DNA of 64,000 bases. Source: Ignelater luminosus (lineage: Eukaryota > Arthropoda > Insecta > Coleoptera > Elateridae). The position numbers and the translations under genes are program-made. This document shows, piece by piece, positions 22,301 to 35,539 of this stretch; positions within the stretch are counted from its first letter, which is position 1; each line of letters begins with the position of its first letter. The stretch covers positions 76,773-140,772 of the forward strand of contig VTPC01004757.1 in the NCBI GenBank assembly GCA_011009095.1, read 5' to 3'. The notes below the pieces were generated by a model. That model saw nothing but the letters and a program-made list of their open reading frames with translations. It did not search any database and was not told the DNA's origin.

Positions 22301-24800
22301 CTAAAACCAATTTAAATTAAATATTTGCAGTATTTCCAAAACATAGATTAGAATGAAATCTCTCGAATTTCACATTTTACCGATATTTCACTTCTAATGT
22401 TAACCACACAGTCAGGACTTAATCTTGCATGATATGGTTAGCTTAGAAGCTTCTCGTTTTAACTTGTAAATTGGAAACTTGCATGAGCTACCATGAATAT
22501 TGCAAGTATACTACGTATTCGTCTACGTGAGTTCCTTTTTGTGTCAATGCTTTTACATAATGCCATTAGCATAAGAGACTCCTCTGTTTTCAACTCAAAT
22601 TAGATATTAAATGCATATGCAAATTCATTTTCTCGCTGTATATAACACAGCAATCAACTTGAAACAAATCTTCCAGTGCTTTAGCTTTAGCTACATAATA
22701 AGAGCTTTGAAATAATTTAAATTTTAAATAAGACAATTTCATGTTCAGGTATTGTACGAAAAGCAAAAAAATATTGTAAACTATGCTTGCGAACAAGTGA
22801 GGGTTTTACCTTCTAATTTTATAAGAGAAAACATGTTTTACATCCAAAAAATAGAGCAAGAAACAATTTTTTAAACCTTTTAACTGAATTACCCTTAAAA
22901 GCGACAAATTAGTTACTATACACACTTTTCTTTTTTACTGATATTTACAGCAAGTTAAAGCTACTTTTTTTAATAAGCTGAGAACGAGCAAGTTAATGGC
23001 TGCTTTTCATGTAATCGCACAAGAACAGGATTTTCCTCTATATCGAATTCAGTCACGCTTTCATTTAAGTAGTGTTTAAGGTATATTTCAGATTAACCTC
23101 ATTCAGATTGCTGCTTTGCTAGCCCCTGGGAATGGCTAGTATCTATTCAAACGAAACCAAGCACTATCGTTTTCACAGAAAATCCTTAAATTTATTACTT
23201 TAAATGAATGTAAATTCTAATATAACAATAATTAATTTCTGTGCGGGTTTCACAACTGTCAGGTTATTTATACTAAGGCGATGACTCATGTAATATAAAT
23301 TTAAAGATAATTTAAATTAAATCTTACTTGTGCGTATGAATAGTGGACATCCTTGTGATCGACATTCGGCTCTTGAATTCCTTGAATTGCATGTGAAATG
23401 GGTAGGGTTGATCCGCATATATCAGGACCGGTCTAAAAAAAAGAATGTTTCATTGTACCTAAAGTCATTTTACGTTAAAGCGTTAATTTAAATCTTTATA
23501 GTATTTTTTTTTGTTAAGGTTACAGTTTACACACTACCTTTAATAAAATCTTAATTGATTGTAATTTTAGATCTAAAAATAACCAGAAAAATCCTAATCC
23601 AGCGTTAGAAATTACGCTTATTTTAATATGTGGTTATTGAAAAATTTAGATAGGAGATCGAAAGAAAATTAATATAGGGATCTTATTAAATTGATTATAA
23701 ATATTGAAAAATTCTTTTAATATCAAGCAAGAATTTGTCCTGCTACGTTAATAAGATCAAGATGAAGGAGAAGACATTTTTAATAAGAAGCAGTAATATG
23801 TTAAAAATTTTTTGTAAAAAGGAATGTTTAGAATTTAGTAGCTATTAATAATTAAGGCAACTTCTTAGCGTTGCGTTGCTAGATTGGAAGCATAAAGAAC
23901 AAAACTGATATAAAATTATTTTAAAACTATCGATTTTTAATATAACAGAACATATTTTACAATATTCATAAAATAATAATAAATGAGTTTCACTTCAACA
24001 TAATTAAATGCGCAAAAATATTTATTTTTAAATAAACATAAAAAAAAAACGAATCCCAAACATCTACCTGTACATCTAATCGCTATTGAATTTATTGTTA
24101 TGTTTGGGTTTATTCGGGTGCTTTCCTTTATGTACATGTACTTTTTAATAACATACGTTTATGAAACTGAAATACAAAGAAAAACAAACAGGAGTACTAT
24201 TTATTATGTAGATAATGGTTTAGCCTACCATCATCAAACTTCATCTTCCAATTTTAAATTTACAAAGCGAATTTATATTAAAATTTTGTTAACTTACTTT
24301 TTTTACGTTTACTGTTCTGCTGCTGGTGTTTTGTTTATTTCTACCTCTTTAAGAAGCAAACAACTTCTAAAATTCTATTCTAGAAATCAAAACCAAAAAG
24401 GCATGTCAGCTTTGAAGTAAAATTTTTGACATCATTTCTAGGACAACGATGCTTATTTCGGACAAAGAGTTAAATGTTTATGGTATATTCCTAATGCAAC
24501 ATAGTCGCAAAAAAACTCAGACAATCTCATTACGAAGCACTCTGAAAACTCGCATATTATAGTCTGAATTTTGTACAGTACAATAGTAAGTACATCAGAT
24601 TGAAATATTTCAGATGATATAATTGACGTCTTTCGGAACTGGAGAGAGAGAAACTTTGATCTCTAGCATGGCCGTGTTACGAGTGTATACCAAAAAAGTT
24701 CATGTAGTCTATTTTACTTTTTCTACTTTGAACACGTTTTATCAATATTCAAGAGGCTCACCGGTTTACGAAAATCTAAATAATTCTATGTAAAGATACT
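19337..24800. other. Unannotated stretch
   Basis: No protein family or structured repeat was recognised on either strand. Short open frames (20,652-20,846; 22,019-22,300; 24,100-24,420) have no familiar motifs. The region around 20,650-21,150 has a less AT-rich, coding-like texture but no identifiable domain. Confidence 0.35.
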
Positions 24801-26130
24801 TAATGCATATACAGAGTGATCAAAATACCTGGTACCAGATTGGCACTCTTGGTAAATCGTCTCAAAGTAAAGTGAAATGAAAATTAACATGGTATAGTCA
24901 TGTGGATTTATACTTCTTGATCCTTTTGTATTTAATGCTGCCTACACGTAGTTCTACAGTTTTCTACAGCAAATTTTGTATACGAAACAGGCTCACGGCG
25001 TTTTAAAGTTCTTGACACTAGCAAAACTTGAAAGGAAATCGCGGAGCAGCAGCAAATCATAGTATTTGCAGTGAAGGTGAAACCTTAGTGAATTCTTTCA
25101 CGAGCGATAGCTTCCTGATACTGTATATTCTTGTTGCTGTATGAAGCCGAAGTTTTTTCGTGTTGCGGTGATTTATTCGATGGTTGATGTGGAGAAAAAA
25201 GTCGCGGTGTTACGATTCATACATCGGAGTAGATTGGCAAAGGATTTGTCCTAAATTTTGTCAGTGTGGTACTTGTACACTTGTGTTGTCACGGTTTGCA
25301 AGTAGTGGAAATTAAGCGTCGATGAACTCGAAAATTATTGTCGACGCGGCGTGTGATAGAAGCTGTCACGTTGAATTATAGGCGAGGGTTCGCGAAAGAT
25401 ACTGTCACGGCATGTATACTAAGTGACAAAACAAATTGGACAATGTTTGCTTTTCCCCTGAAGAAAATGGGCCATTGCACAATTATTTTGAGTAAATAAA
25501 ATTACTGTTTTCTTCATAAGTAAACAAAGATTTGATTCAATCAAAATAGTTGTACACTGGACTGCTTTTTACATGGGAGTGTCTAATTTATTTTATACTA
25601 CTAAGAAAAACCTTAGAAAACTTTAGTGAAAACAATCAGACCGGATATGAATTACGCCAACTTCAAGAATGCAAAAGTAGCGCGAAAACCGTTTGTCACG
25701 TTGCACTATAATACAAAATTTCAATCAAACGCGACAAAAATATTTTTTAGACTTGTAATAAATAATAAGATAATACCATAACCTGGATATGTCACTGTCT
25801 ACCTAGAACGGTGTTTCTCATCTCTTGTTTTCATTTCGGAGAAAGAATTATCTCTCTGTCAAGTGACTTACGAATGTTCAAAACGTGCGTTTTGATTAGT
25901 TGCTTTATATCTGCAATGACTGGCTGTTACTCTTGTGATTATAATTGTCTTATTAACATCATGGTGATCCACATTTTTAGAAGCAAGTAGTATCTAGCAC
26001 AATTCAAATTAATGGAAAAAGTCTCGCGAAGCAATGAAGAACTCTTTTTGAAGATAAAATACCAATTTCTTCAGGTTAATATCGTGAAACTAATTGTAAC
26101 ATAGCAAGTCTATTTAAGATTGATGTGCTA
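24801..26130. other. Unannotated stretch with a TE-like terminus and a less AT-rich patch
   Basis: TATACAGAGTGATCAAAATA near 24,811 resembles an ACAGGGTG-type transposon end, without a visible partner. From about 24,960 to 25,460 the sequence has more C, G and CpG than its surroundings (for example GTCGACGCGGCGTG near 25,342), but no open frame or motif was recognised. Confidence 0.3.
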
Positions 26131-27433
26131 CTATCCAAGAAGTAAACTGTAAAAGAATAATTCTTCTCTTTTGTCTTTTAAATTGTTAGTTAATAAATAC
26201 AATGTAACACGAGATGGTTTCCATGTTAAAATAGCAGCCGGTGTCATAAGAATTGGGAAAGCAGCAAAGCCATCCGAATCGAGGCCATTTGTAGACGACA
26301 CACGAATATGATTTGGAGAATGTTCTCCAACTCTGCGGGCGTTAACAGAAAAAAAATTCAACCTCAAGAAGACTGCATAAAACCCTACTTCAAATTCTTT
26401 TGTTAATTGGAGGACATTCCCATTGTGTTCTTCATTGGCCAAATTTTCAAGAATATACCAGAAGTACATTCAAATAACCTCGGATTTTGATCAACTTCCA
26501 AATTTAATATAAGATAGCCGACAACAAAATCTAGGAAAGAATGGTTTTTTGTAGGACAGGAAATATGAAACATGACGAGAAACGTTCAACACATTATCTT
26601 GTCTGGTGTGGTCTGTGCCCGGCTAAAGAACTCTTATTCTTAGATGTAGGCACCCGGATGTAGAATCTCCTATGCCTTGCGTCTCAATGGACGTCCATTC
26701 CTTGCAAGAGACAGCAGACTTTTGTCGTTAAATACTACATTCTTCGTTCTCTCGGAGTTCCGTTTGCTGAACGCTGTTGGGACTGGGGGTTAGCAGGATT
26801 GTATTCCCTAAAGTCTTCTTTTCTACAAACATCGTTACACAGACGTCTTCTATCGTGCCCTACCTCTACAGAGTACCAACACCTGCACTCAATAGTAATT
26901 TACTACTGTTAACACCAACCACCAAGACTTTACGGTTACAGTGGAATCATTATCAGTGATGCGTATCGTATTTTTTGTCCTGTCCAACATGCCATTTATG
27001 TCTTCAACATGCAATAGCTCCAACACTAAAACACCACGTGCAGCTGATCTGTCAAAGTCGAAGACTAGTAGTGAAGTCAAGCAAGACCAGTTTGGGTGCC
27101 TTTGAAGTGATATAACTCTGAATTATACTATTAAAGTGCTGCGAAAAACTTTGATCCCTTATCATGTCCTTGCAACATATTTCTGATATAGTTGACTGTG
27201 ATGCCAATAGGAAAAGCTTAACAAAATTTCCACATATTATGTTCATCTTAAAGTTCATGGAGTACATCATCAAGCTTGCATACACATGCATTTATGTAAG
27301 CTACTAAATTACTATAGAAAAAATTAAAAAAAAACTGCGAGAGGAATGAGATACGGAGATTCAAAGTTACTCGTAATGTTCGACGTATGTAGTCCTCCCA
27401 AAATCTACACTTCTTAGAATTGCAAGATTGCAC
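26131..27433 (-). other. Coding-like open frames of unknown family
   Basis: On the minus strand three open pieces lie close together: 27,248-27,433, 26,889-27,080 (with VFDFDRSAARGVLVLELLHV and EDINGMLDRTKNTIRITDND) and 26,131-26,469 (with NARRVGEHSPNHIRVSSTNG and LDSDGFAAFPILMTPAAIL). Amino-acid composition is more protein-like than for most chance frames here. No conserved domain was recognised and frames differ between pieces. It could be a decayed transposon gene or unlinked chance frames. Confidence 0.25.
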
Positions 27434-30400
27434 AGCCGAGGTACTGTCACTAACAGCAAGAATGCAAAGACTTTGCTGTTATTGAAGAATTAGTTTAGCT
27501 TTTTTTGAACAGCAGCGCTTAGAAATTTTAAATCACAATCAGCAACGGTTGCCCCTAAATAACCATCTTTGTAATTGTCATCGATAAATTAGCTCGCACA
27601 TCATGTGAAATGTATTCCAACTGATTTGATTTTTACAAAAACCTGTCTTTTTGTTTCATGTCCCAAACATTTATCCAATTTGGATGGTTATTATGCATCA
27701 GCAGACATCACAGAAAGATCACAAAAATCGCAGCTTAAGCCAAAAAAAAATTACGATTTCCTTGTCCCGTAGGTGCAATCTGGGTAAAGCACAAATACTC
27801 AAACCAAAGGTAACCTTTTGAATCTTTATTGCCATGGTGAGGTAGAAAAAAATCTCACAATCAGGTTTGCTCGTTTTGAAATTATTAGATTTTTCAGATT
27901 CACTTTTAGTGATCAGAGTAGAGACTAGGGATCTAATTTAGAAAACCTAGTAATCAATTGTGATTGGGATAAACAACTAACGGAATATATGTGCAGATTA
28001 TAAAGCTAGAAAAGAATCATTTTAAATCTTTAGGTTTTTCCTGCAAGCCATCTCATGGAACTTTCCTTTGAAAAAACAACTATCATGAGAGGTTCTTAAT
28101 GAATTCGTAACTGGTCAAGACAAAATAGCTAATTAATATCCATTACTTTTAAATTGTAGGAATTTTACAAATGTTGATTTCTTAAAATATAAAAAAAATG
28201 CCAAAAAAAGTATTTGAAAATGAGAAACTCTAGATCGCCCTATACAGTTAAAAGAAAAGGCTACAAAAAACATCACCGCAAGGCAAATTCATTTATTTTT
28301 GAACAAGCTCTTATTGTTAGTAATGTCTTATAATAATATGACAAGCAGAATATTTTTTACAGCGTGATTACACCACACAAAAAGGTTTCATCTCTATCCG
28401 TTCACTCAACACGCTTTTCTTTTTTCGTTCAATTTTTTTTTATTCTAAATATCGACGTATAAAAAACATGTACAAAGTAACGCATTTTTGCATAAAATTG
28501 AGAATGACAACTTTTAGGCAACACTTCATTGTGTATTCTGTGTCACGCAATCAGTGGAAACGATTCAGCAAAAGTGACATGTGACTGCACGAGTTCTCGT
28601 GCTTAAAGAAAACTGAACTTTTAAAGATCACTGTTGTCATTCAGACTGAACGTTAGAAAAATTACGTGAGTATTTTCAGCAAAACTAAAAATTCATTTCT
28701 ACTACAAATTTTGATTGTTTATTCCATTCTATCCTATAACAGTAAAATCCAACTTCAATGCGACAATCAGTGAAAAAGTGCAAAGTACAGAATAGATTAG
28801 TTAGAATAAAGGAATGCCAATTTCGTTTACATCAGTTTTGTAGAATGTAAAGCAGTGAATCAGCAAAAAAGAATGCAGAAACAAAAAAGAAAGGAAGAGA
28901 AGATTAAAGTGATAGAAAGTATAATAAATATGACTATTAGAGAATTAATTGTTGAAAAATTAAAAAAACTTTAAAATTAAATTAAAAGAATTTCAAATCA
29001 AATTAAAAGAACTTTAAGATTGAATGAAAATATTCATAATATAAAATTTTAACAACGCTAAACATTCATAGAGGCGTTGTTAATTAAGTATTCTGAAATG
29101 TGATTTTTTGGTACAAGTTCTAATAAACAAAATTTGATAAAGAATTACAAAATGATCCAGAAAATATTATTTTCTGAAATTAGATAATTCCATAAGAAGT
29201 GAAATTTGTTTATAACAAAGAACAAAAATAAAAGCTCCCAACCTTCACTTATTGATCTTTGATAACCTTATTGCCACATCTTTGGAATTTAGGTCATGAC
29301 AAGGACATAATGTTGCAGAAGGTGACATGAACTTGACGTGATTTCAATACAAATATGTTTATAAAGCTCGCTAAAGCTTTCACTGCGCAAATATCAAAAT
29401 AAGGCTTTCTCTTAAATTACTTTTTTTGAATCGTCACACCTCATTAGTTTTGAATATTTCTATTTAACTCGCAGGGTCTATTTCCAACACCAAGATTGAA
29501 TTCTAGCAGACAAAGGCTTAACAATAAATAGATACAATTGCTTTCCGTGATTGGTATTAAGCTTGACACTAAAACTTCTCTAGTTAATTGCAGCCTTGAT
29601 TGTGCTATAAATCTGTTACTGATTATCGACTATTTAGAATAGTTAAATGGGAAACCTTGTTTAACTTGCAGTATTTGTAATACCACGAAGGAGTTCAAGT
29701 TTAATTAAACGAGACCATTCATATATATGCATGCAAATGCAAGCGATGCGATGAGGTAAACTTTGATGTTGCATGAGGTAAACATATCATAAAAACGATA
29801 TTAACATTTACAGTCTATGAACTTTAACTATTAGCAGTGTATGTACCTACTAGTTACGTATAATCAACTTAATGCAAGTGCACTACCGCTTTGTAACTTA
29901 ATCAAGCTCAGGTCATAAGCAACGCGTACCTAATAACCAACGTACTGAACACGATCTGATTAACCTTTTTGCCTCAAAGTTAATAATTATAAGTTAAATC
30001 ATAAATACGAATACAAATATTTATCATTGAAGGATTTTCTTCTTCCTGATGGCGACCCAATAAAAATCTGGCTTATTATCTTTAATGATTGACAGCAAGG
30101 TTGGAAGTTAAATACAGTGCTATAGAGGTTAATAAGGCAAGCAATATTGACAAATTTTAAAATTATTAATAATAAAAACAGTTTTAAAGCTTTAATTACT
30201 CAACTAGCTTAGAAAATTATCGGTTACCAATCTTAAATATGTTGATGAAGATAGCGTAAACACATTAATCTAAGTTAGTACGCATACTTTTTATATAAGG
30301 AAGTGAAACCAAGGACAATAAAAACTGAACGATGATTAATCTGAGTTTCAGTGCTATTAATATTGTAATATTAATATAATACGAAGAGTATTTAGAATGA

Positions 30401-30640
30401 TCTGTTCATAAATCTGATATATGTTTGTCAGTTTAACTTTATGAATAATAGTTGTATGTTATATACAGTAAGCAAGCAAACAGACAATCCTCTGCAGACT
30501 ACAAAAAGGGCTGTATGCAAATTTTGTTTTGAGTATAGGAATAAACATTACGTATCAGACTGAATTTATTAAAGAGTGAATATTCTTTATAAGAATTTCC
30601 GTGTTGATATTTTGCAAGAATTAAGAATTTTTAGAGAGAT
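27434..30640. other. Unannotated AT-rich stretch
   Basis: No motif, paired repeat or RNA gene was recognised. Near 29,720-29,790 the phrases GATGCGATGAGGTAAAC and TTGCATGAGGTAAAC repeat once at short distance. Confidence 0.35.
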
Positions 30641-30649
30641 AGGTCAACG

Positions 30650-31675
30650 ATTCTATTTCTATTTTATCGAATTTAAATTCTGCGAACAACGAGATGCCAG
30701 ATCCTACTCGTGCGTCGATTGTATAAAATCCAATCTTTAGCAAATGAACTTGTTCAGAATTTCAAGCTGCATGTATATTCCGGGAAAGCGGCATAAACAT
30801 GGTATAAAGGTCTTCAAGCTTTGTGTGGAAAACACTTACAACTTGAAAATCTATTCTGGCAAAAATTTAATCAAAACGAATAACCAATTGCCAGAAGCAT
30901 AGTTCTGGAGCTTATGCAGTTCTTATTAGATTGCGGACGTACACCGTATACTGATAATTTTTATATCGGCATTAGTCTCGCCCATGACCTTTTTAAAAGA
31001 AAAAAACCATCTAATAGGAATTCTTAGGAAAAGTAGAAAATACCATCCCAAACCAACAACGGCAGCAACACTTTGGAAAGGAGCCATGATTGCACGCGAA
31101 AGTAATACACACGTTATCATTGAAAAATGGAGAGATAAAAGAAAGGTCTTGTTTTTGATAACCGAAGCAGTTCCAGAAATGACAGACGTACGAACGAAAA
31201 GGGGAATTGTGCAAAAACCATCTACTATCGCGAAGTACAACAGTGTCAAATCCTATATCGATATCTCCTTCTTATGCGACTACCGTACGTCGTGGTATAA
31301 AGTGGTATAGGAACGTTGCCGCAGAACTCCTCACAAATATTACTGTTGTAAATGCTCATGTAGCATGTTAATCAATAACTGGTAAAACTATGAGCATAAC
31401 AAAATTTAAAGAGAAAATGCGAACAAGCTTTTGATGAGCGGCATAGTGTAGCAAGTGAACCACCTGACGAAGCCACAAAAAAAGCTTACACTAATTGACT
31501 TTGAATCAAGACGGAGGTGTACAAGATGTTACAAGATAAGCAGCGAAAAAATGGTCCAGCCTACGCTATGAAATACTCCTCGTGTAAAAATGCGTTGTCA
31601 AGCATGTGAGAACAAATACGTATGAATGAAGTGCTTCTTTGATACACACAATTGTAATATGCGTAAATAATAGCC
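30650..31675 (+). pseudogene. piggyBac-family transposase, C-terminal two-thirds, broken
   Basis: Across several frames the plus strand gives KHGIKVFKLCVENTYNLKI and YSGKNLIKTNNQLPEA (30,795-30,900), YTDNFYIGISLAHDLFKRK (30,945-31,005), then an open stretch (30,984-31,310) with NHLIGILRKSRKYHPK, EKWRDKRKVLFLITEAVPEM and RGIVQKPSTIAKYNSVKSYI. This is the usual piggyBac order: GIK-x-[YF]-x-LC, the [MT]DNFYTS block holding a catalytic Asp, HL-x-GT-x-R, KW-x-DKR-x-V-x-x-x-ST, and KP-x-x-x-x-YN. Further on, DKQRKNGPAYAMKYSSCKN and MKCFFDTHNC (to about 31,670) are the Cys-rich C-terminal DNA-binding domain. Stops and at least three frame changes make it non-functional. No TTAA-flanked terminal repeats were located. 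Confidence 0.8.
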
Positions 31676-31818
31676 GTGACCAAATATGGTACATATAGTA
31701 TGAAATGAAAAACATGATATGTTCTTATGTTAACAAACTGTGCATATTGTTTTTGGACACTCATAAAAAACATTTACGTTGATAAAAATTGCATTTTGTA
31801 TTCATGTTTGTATACTTA

Positions 31819-31981
31819 GGCCGGGTTTCACAAAGCTTTGTTAAGTGCTTGATCGATTGATCAATTATTTAATCAATTGATTAACCAATAAGAAGTGAAA
31901 TATTCAGACTTATCCAATCAGATGAGCTAATCAACTGATCAACTTGATCAATGATCAAATTATTTTTGTGCAACCGAGCGT
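31819..31981. mobile_element. Harbinger-like MITE with TIRs and TTA duplication
   Basis: A 160-bp unit is bounded by GGCCGGGTTTCACAAAG on the left and TTTTTGTGCAACCGAGC on the right; the reverse complement of the right end is GCTCGGTTGCACAAAAA. TTA occurs immediately outside both ends (CTTA|GG and GCG|TTA allowing one base), consistent with the TWA target duplication of PIF/Harbinger elements. The interior is built of TGATCAA/TTGATTA-type inverted words. There is no coding. A related internal segment (TTAATCA-x-x-TGATTAACCAAT) recurs at 63,950-64,000. Confidence 0.7.
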
Positions 31982-32454
31982 TAGTAGACTAAAATAAAGT
32001 TTCATTTAACAAAAACAGGTCAGTTTGTGGGAATCAAATTCAATCAACAGCCAGTAGTTAAATATCTAGACATTACACTTTTGATATCTTTGATTATTTT
32101 CCAACTACTAGTGTAAAGAAAACCTTATGTTAGAATTCAGACATTACAAACCTCCTAAACAGAGTACACCTGATGTAGCTATATCAATTTTGAGTACCAC
32201 AGTTTTACCTGATGCTTCCGTAACAACTTTAATACATTTCTCCACGGATTGGGTAACAAGGTATCAATTTTGATAGAGCATCAGAATGGATCAAAGATAA
32301 AGTGCTTTTATCTCTAATAAAGAATTTTTGGGGCAACACAATGCTCATGTTCACGGCTCCGCAAAGCGATTCACAAATAAAACAAAAATTTAAGATTAAA
32401 TTGAAGGATAATTTGACAGAGTAACAGTGAGTAAGGTAATAGAATAAAAGTCGA

Positions 32455-32945
32455 AAGCAAACAGGTTTTGATAGCTATCACAAACTTATTTTCGGTGTAA
32501 GTAAAGTACCTTTTTAGTGAGATATGTCAAAAAATTCCATAAGCAAAAATTGTTTAGAATGCAAATTTATGCCCACATACCAAATCTGAAAACAATCGGT
32601 ACAATTTGAGTTTTTTAAATTCCAGGAAGCTTTATGTAACTGCCACGACTTTAAAGTTCGTCTTGGAAAATGTGTTCCGTCCGGTGACAGTTACATAGAG
32701 TAAACCTTCCTATAATCTGTAATTAATAGTACTAATAAAATTTATTGTTTTAAATTCACTATTTTGTAAAATTTAACAATCAAGTAAAAATTCAAATTGA
32801 GTCGACTGTTTTCAAATTTGGTATGTTGGCATAATAATTTTTCAGTCTGAACAACTTTTACTTACAAAATGTTTCGATATGTTTCACGGAAAAGCTACTT
32901 TACCTACACCAAAAATAAGTTTTTGATACTTTTCAAAGCCTGCTT
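32455..32945. repeat. Long foldback: inverted repeat of about 160-190 bp arms
   Basis: The left arm (from 32,455) and the reverse complement of the right arm (from 32,945) can be aligned by eye over their full length: for example CACAAACTTATTTTCGGTGT against CAAAAACTTATTTTTGGTGT, and CACATACCAAATCTGAAAAC against AACATACCAAATTTGAAAAC. Similarity is roughly three quarters. The arms continue into a central pair, CTTTATGTAACTG at 32,630 and CAGTTACATAGAG at 32,688, so nearly the whole unit is palindromic, apart from about 70 extra bases in the right arm. It could be a foldback MITE or two head-to-head copies of one repeat. A GATGTCCCCAG-like terminus lies just beyond, near 33,025. Confidence 0.75.
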
Positions 32946-33019
32946 GATTTTTCAAAAATAAAAATATGACTCAAATTTCAACTCGAAAATTTTTTGTCTT
33001 TCACACCTATTGTTAAGTC

Positions 33020-33845
33020 GATCTGGGGACATCCTGCATATTTTATAGAAATGGAAAATTGAAAAGGATAAATAAGGATAATAAAAAATAAGAAAAAGCT
33101 GAAAGAGCTTCAGCAAACAATATATCATATTAATAATTATTTGACAAAAATGAGAGATACCAGAACAAATCAGAAGAGCAAAGGAAGAAAGAAAAGAAGG
33201 AAAAATAATAGGAATATGCCATCAAAAGCTAATAATACATGAAAAATAATAGAGATGGAAAGAAGACAAACACGCATGACAAGAAAACGGAGAGAAACTA
33301 AAATCCATACAAAACAACTACAAAAATTGAATAAAAGTCCGGGCGGAAATAAAATGACAACTGCGAGTAAAAAGCATAAGAACCTCGAAGCAACAAAGAA
33401 AAAGAAAGTTGACTAAAACACATGTAAATCAAGAAATAATAAATAAACTGGAAACTTTGAAAGTGGGGGGGCTAAATGGAAAAGGGTACAGTTTGACGAA
33501 TTAATTTGACAAAGCTAAGATAGACTTACTGTGGAGCAAAGATGGAAAACAAAGTAATCACCAAATATTTATAGAAGTGGGAATTGTATCAAGAATACTG
33601 AAAGTATACATGTAGTTAGTATAACATGGAAAGACCACAGTAGTGAATAGTACATGGACCGGGAGAAATTGAGATAACCAAGAAGAAGGATGAGTTTTGG
33701 GACATGTTCAAAGATACAATAGAGGACATAGAAGGTAGATTGCTAATACTAGAAGATTTCCATTAAAGAATTTGATAGAGAACAATGCTGTGGACGTAAT
33801 AGGAATACATGGAGAAGAAGCCAGAATCAAAAATAGCATCATATT
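33020..33845 (+). pseudogene. Non-LTR retrotransposon 5' part (ORF1-like tract and endonuclease)
   Basis: An A-rich, Lys/Arg-rich tract (33,040-33,430) resembles the basic region upstream of insect LINE endonucleases. The endonuclease follows in pieces: NWKL and KVGGLNGKGYSL-like sequence near 33,450-33,500, FDKAKIDLLWSKDGKQSNHQ near 33,510, KKDEFWDMFKDTIEDIEGRL near 33,690, LILEDFH in place of the usual LILGDFN, and NNAVDVIGIHGEEARIKN near 33,785. The last block fits the segment after GDFN-x-R-x-G in RTE-like endonucleases. Many stops and shifts. The matching 3' part resumes at about 35,540. Confidence 0.6.
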
Positions 33846-35535
33846 GGTTATTTATATCTAATACGGTTGGTACAAACGTACAAGACATAAGTAACTATAA
33901 ATACCATAATAAGACATAATATAAACATTATTGTAAAAAAATGTGAAATATCAAAATAAATTTTGCAAACCACATGCAAAAAAGTTATTAATTATTGTAA
34001 TATGAACATGCATGCAATAATAAGTTGGTTACTAGATCATCAGCCTGTAATAAATAAATAAATAATCTCAAATTGAATATTAGTTAATAAACTAGTAAAT
34101 AAATAAACAATTGATATAGATCGAGGAGTACAGCAACTCACCAATATGAAGTGTGCGATGTGATAAGGTTTTTATGACCAAAAGCAACAAATCCTAATTG
34201 TTTAGTAAAACGACACCAGTCCTTTGTTAAATTCCCGGATTGGACTGGGAGCAGGCATATCTTAGTCTTGTTATGTAGTGTAATAATAATAAATAAAAGT
34301 CAACCAATACAAGTTGCATACTTTAATTATTGGAAAGCATACAACATTCAATGTTCAAAATTCTGTACCTACTCACTTGCTGACTAACTAGTTAAGCCAA
34401 AAGCTGATGCGATGACGTCATCAGAGTTTCAGATTTGTTAATCCTGTTTGAGTTAGCATCGATGAATTAACCGAAATTTCATAAGTGTTTAGACAAGTAA
34501 GAAAGTTTAAGCTAATCAAAGTTACCCAAACTTATAATTAGTTTAATACAAGCAAACAGGTTAATTAGTATGGTAAGTCATTAAAAGCTACGTACATACA
34601 ACTACGATTACCATAAGAAATCTTTTGCTCACCCAGAATTGTAGACAGTATAAACCAAATATGATAATTGCCTTAAAGAGACTTCAGTGTACAACATCAC
34701 TTTTACCTTAGAGAGCCACACCCATGAAGAATTTCCAGTGTTGTGCAATATTTGGCTAGGTTTTGCTAGTAGAACGAATGATTTCCAATTTTAAATCCCC
34801 CAATGGTTTTGTGATTACTCGAATTCAAGCAAGATTGTTCCAAGGTTTCCCTTAACAATTTGACGAAAGAATCGAAATAATGCGAAACGAATGCCTTACT
34901 CTTTTATAGATTGGGGGGGGGGGAACTACCAAAATGACAGGATAACAGCCAAATCCTAAAAAAATTAATTTGAGTTTATATGGAGCAACATTTAAGTAGT
35001 TTTCAATACTAGATGATAATGCAATAAGAAATTGCAATTTTACCCAACAGAACTTTAAGGGAAGATCACTAGAAATTTACACAATACAAATTATCAATAA
35101 AAGGTAACCAACAATTGTGTTCATATCTGAGGTTCGGTGATAGAATGAATTTCAAACAATACAGTGGCAGAAAATGTATATTGACCATGCGCAGGAATTC
35201 AAACACACGGGATCTACTTAAACGCAAACTGCACAAGCTTAATTAAAACATAAAAATAATAATAAATGTTATTTATTGAAGTTTATAAACAAGTTAACAA
35301 GTTTTTACAATTGTTGTGAAACCGTAAAGAACTGATCAACTGATGTGAGTTGGTGTTCAGTTGAGATTCACTCATTAATTTAACTGCATTTCTGCGGGAC
35401 TAAACGACCAAAATATAAGCTATTGCTTATACGAACTGCTTAACATTGTTAAATGGGAAGTTCGAAAAAGCGATTATTGAAAAAGCATATAAGACCCAAT
35501 TTTAAAGATTCTCCTTGATAGCTATAGAAGTCGTG
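33846..35535. other. About 1.7 kb separating the two halves of the plus-strand LINE
   Basis: No LINE-like coding is visible between the endonuclease (ends about 33,845) and the central region (resumes about 35,540). Part of the endonuclease and the linker are therefore deleted or replaced. The stretch is very AT-rich, with AAATAAATAAATAA runs near 34,055 and 34,100 and an 11-base G run at 34,913-34,923. No terminal repeats were found that would prove a discrete insertion. Confidence 0.45.
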
Positions 35536-35539
35536 AAAG

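Noticed and set aside
24100..24420. 106-residue plus frame with hydrophobic segments
   Set aside because: Hydrophobicity follows from the T-rich sequence. No receptor or transporter motif and no splice context.
30926..31249. Minus-strand open frames opposite the piggyBac gene
   Set aside because: They are shadows of the plus-strand transposase reading, which matches family motifs.
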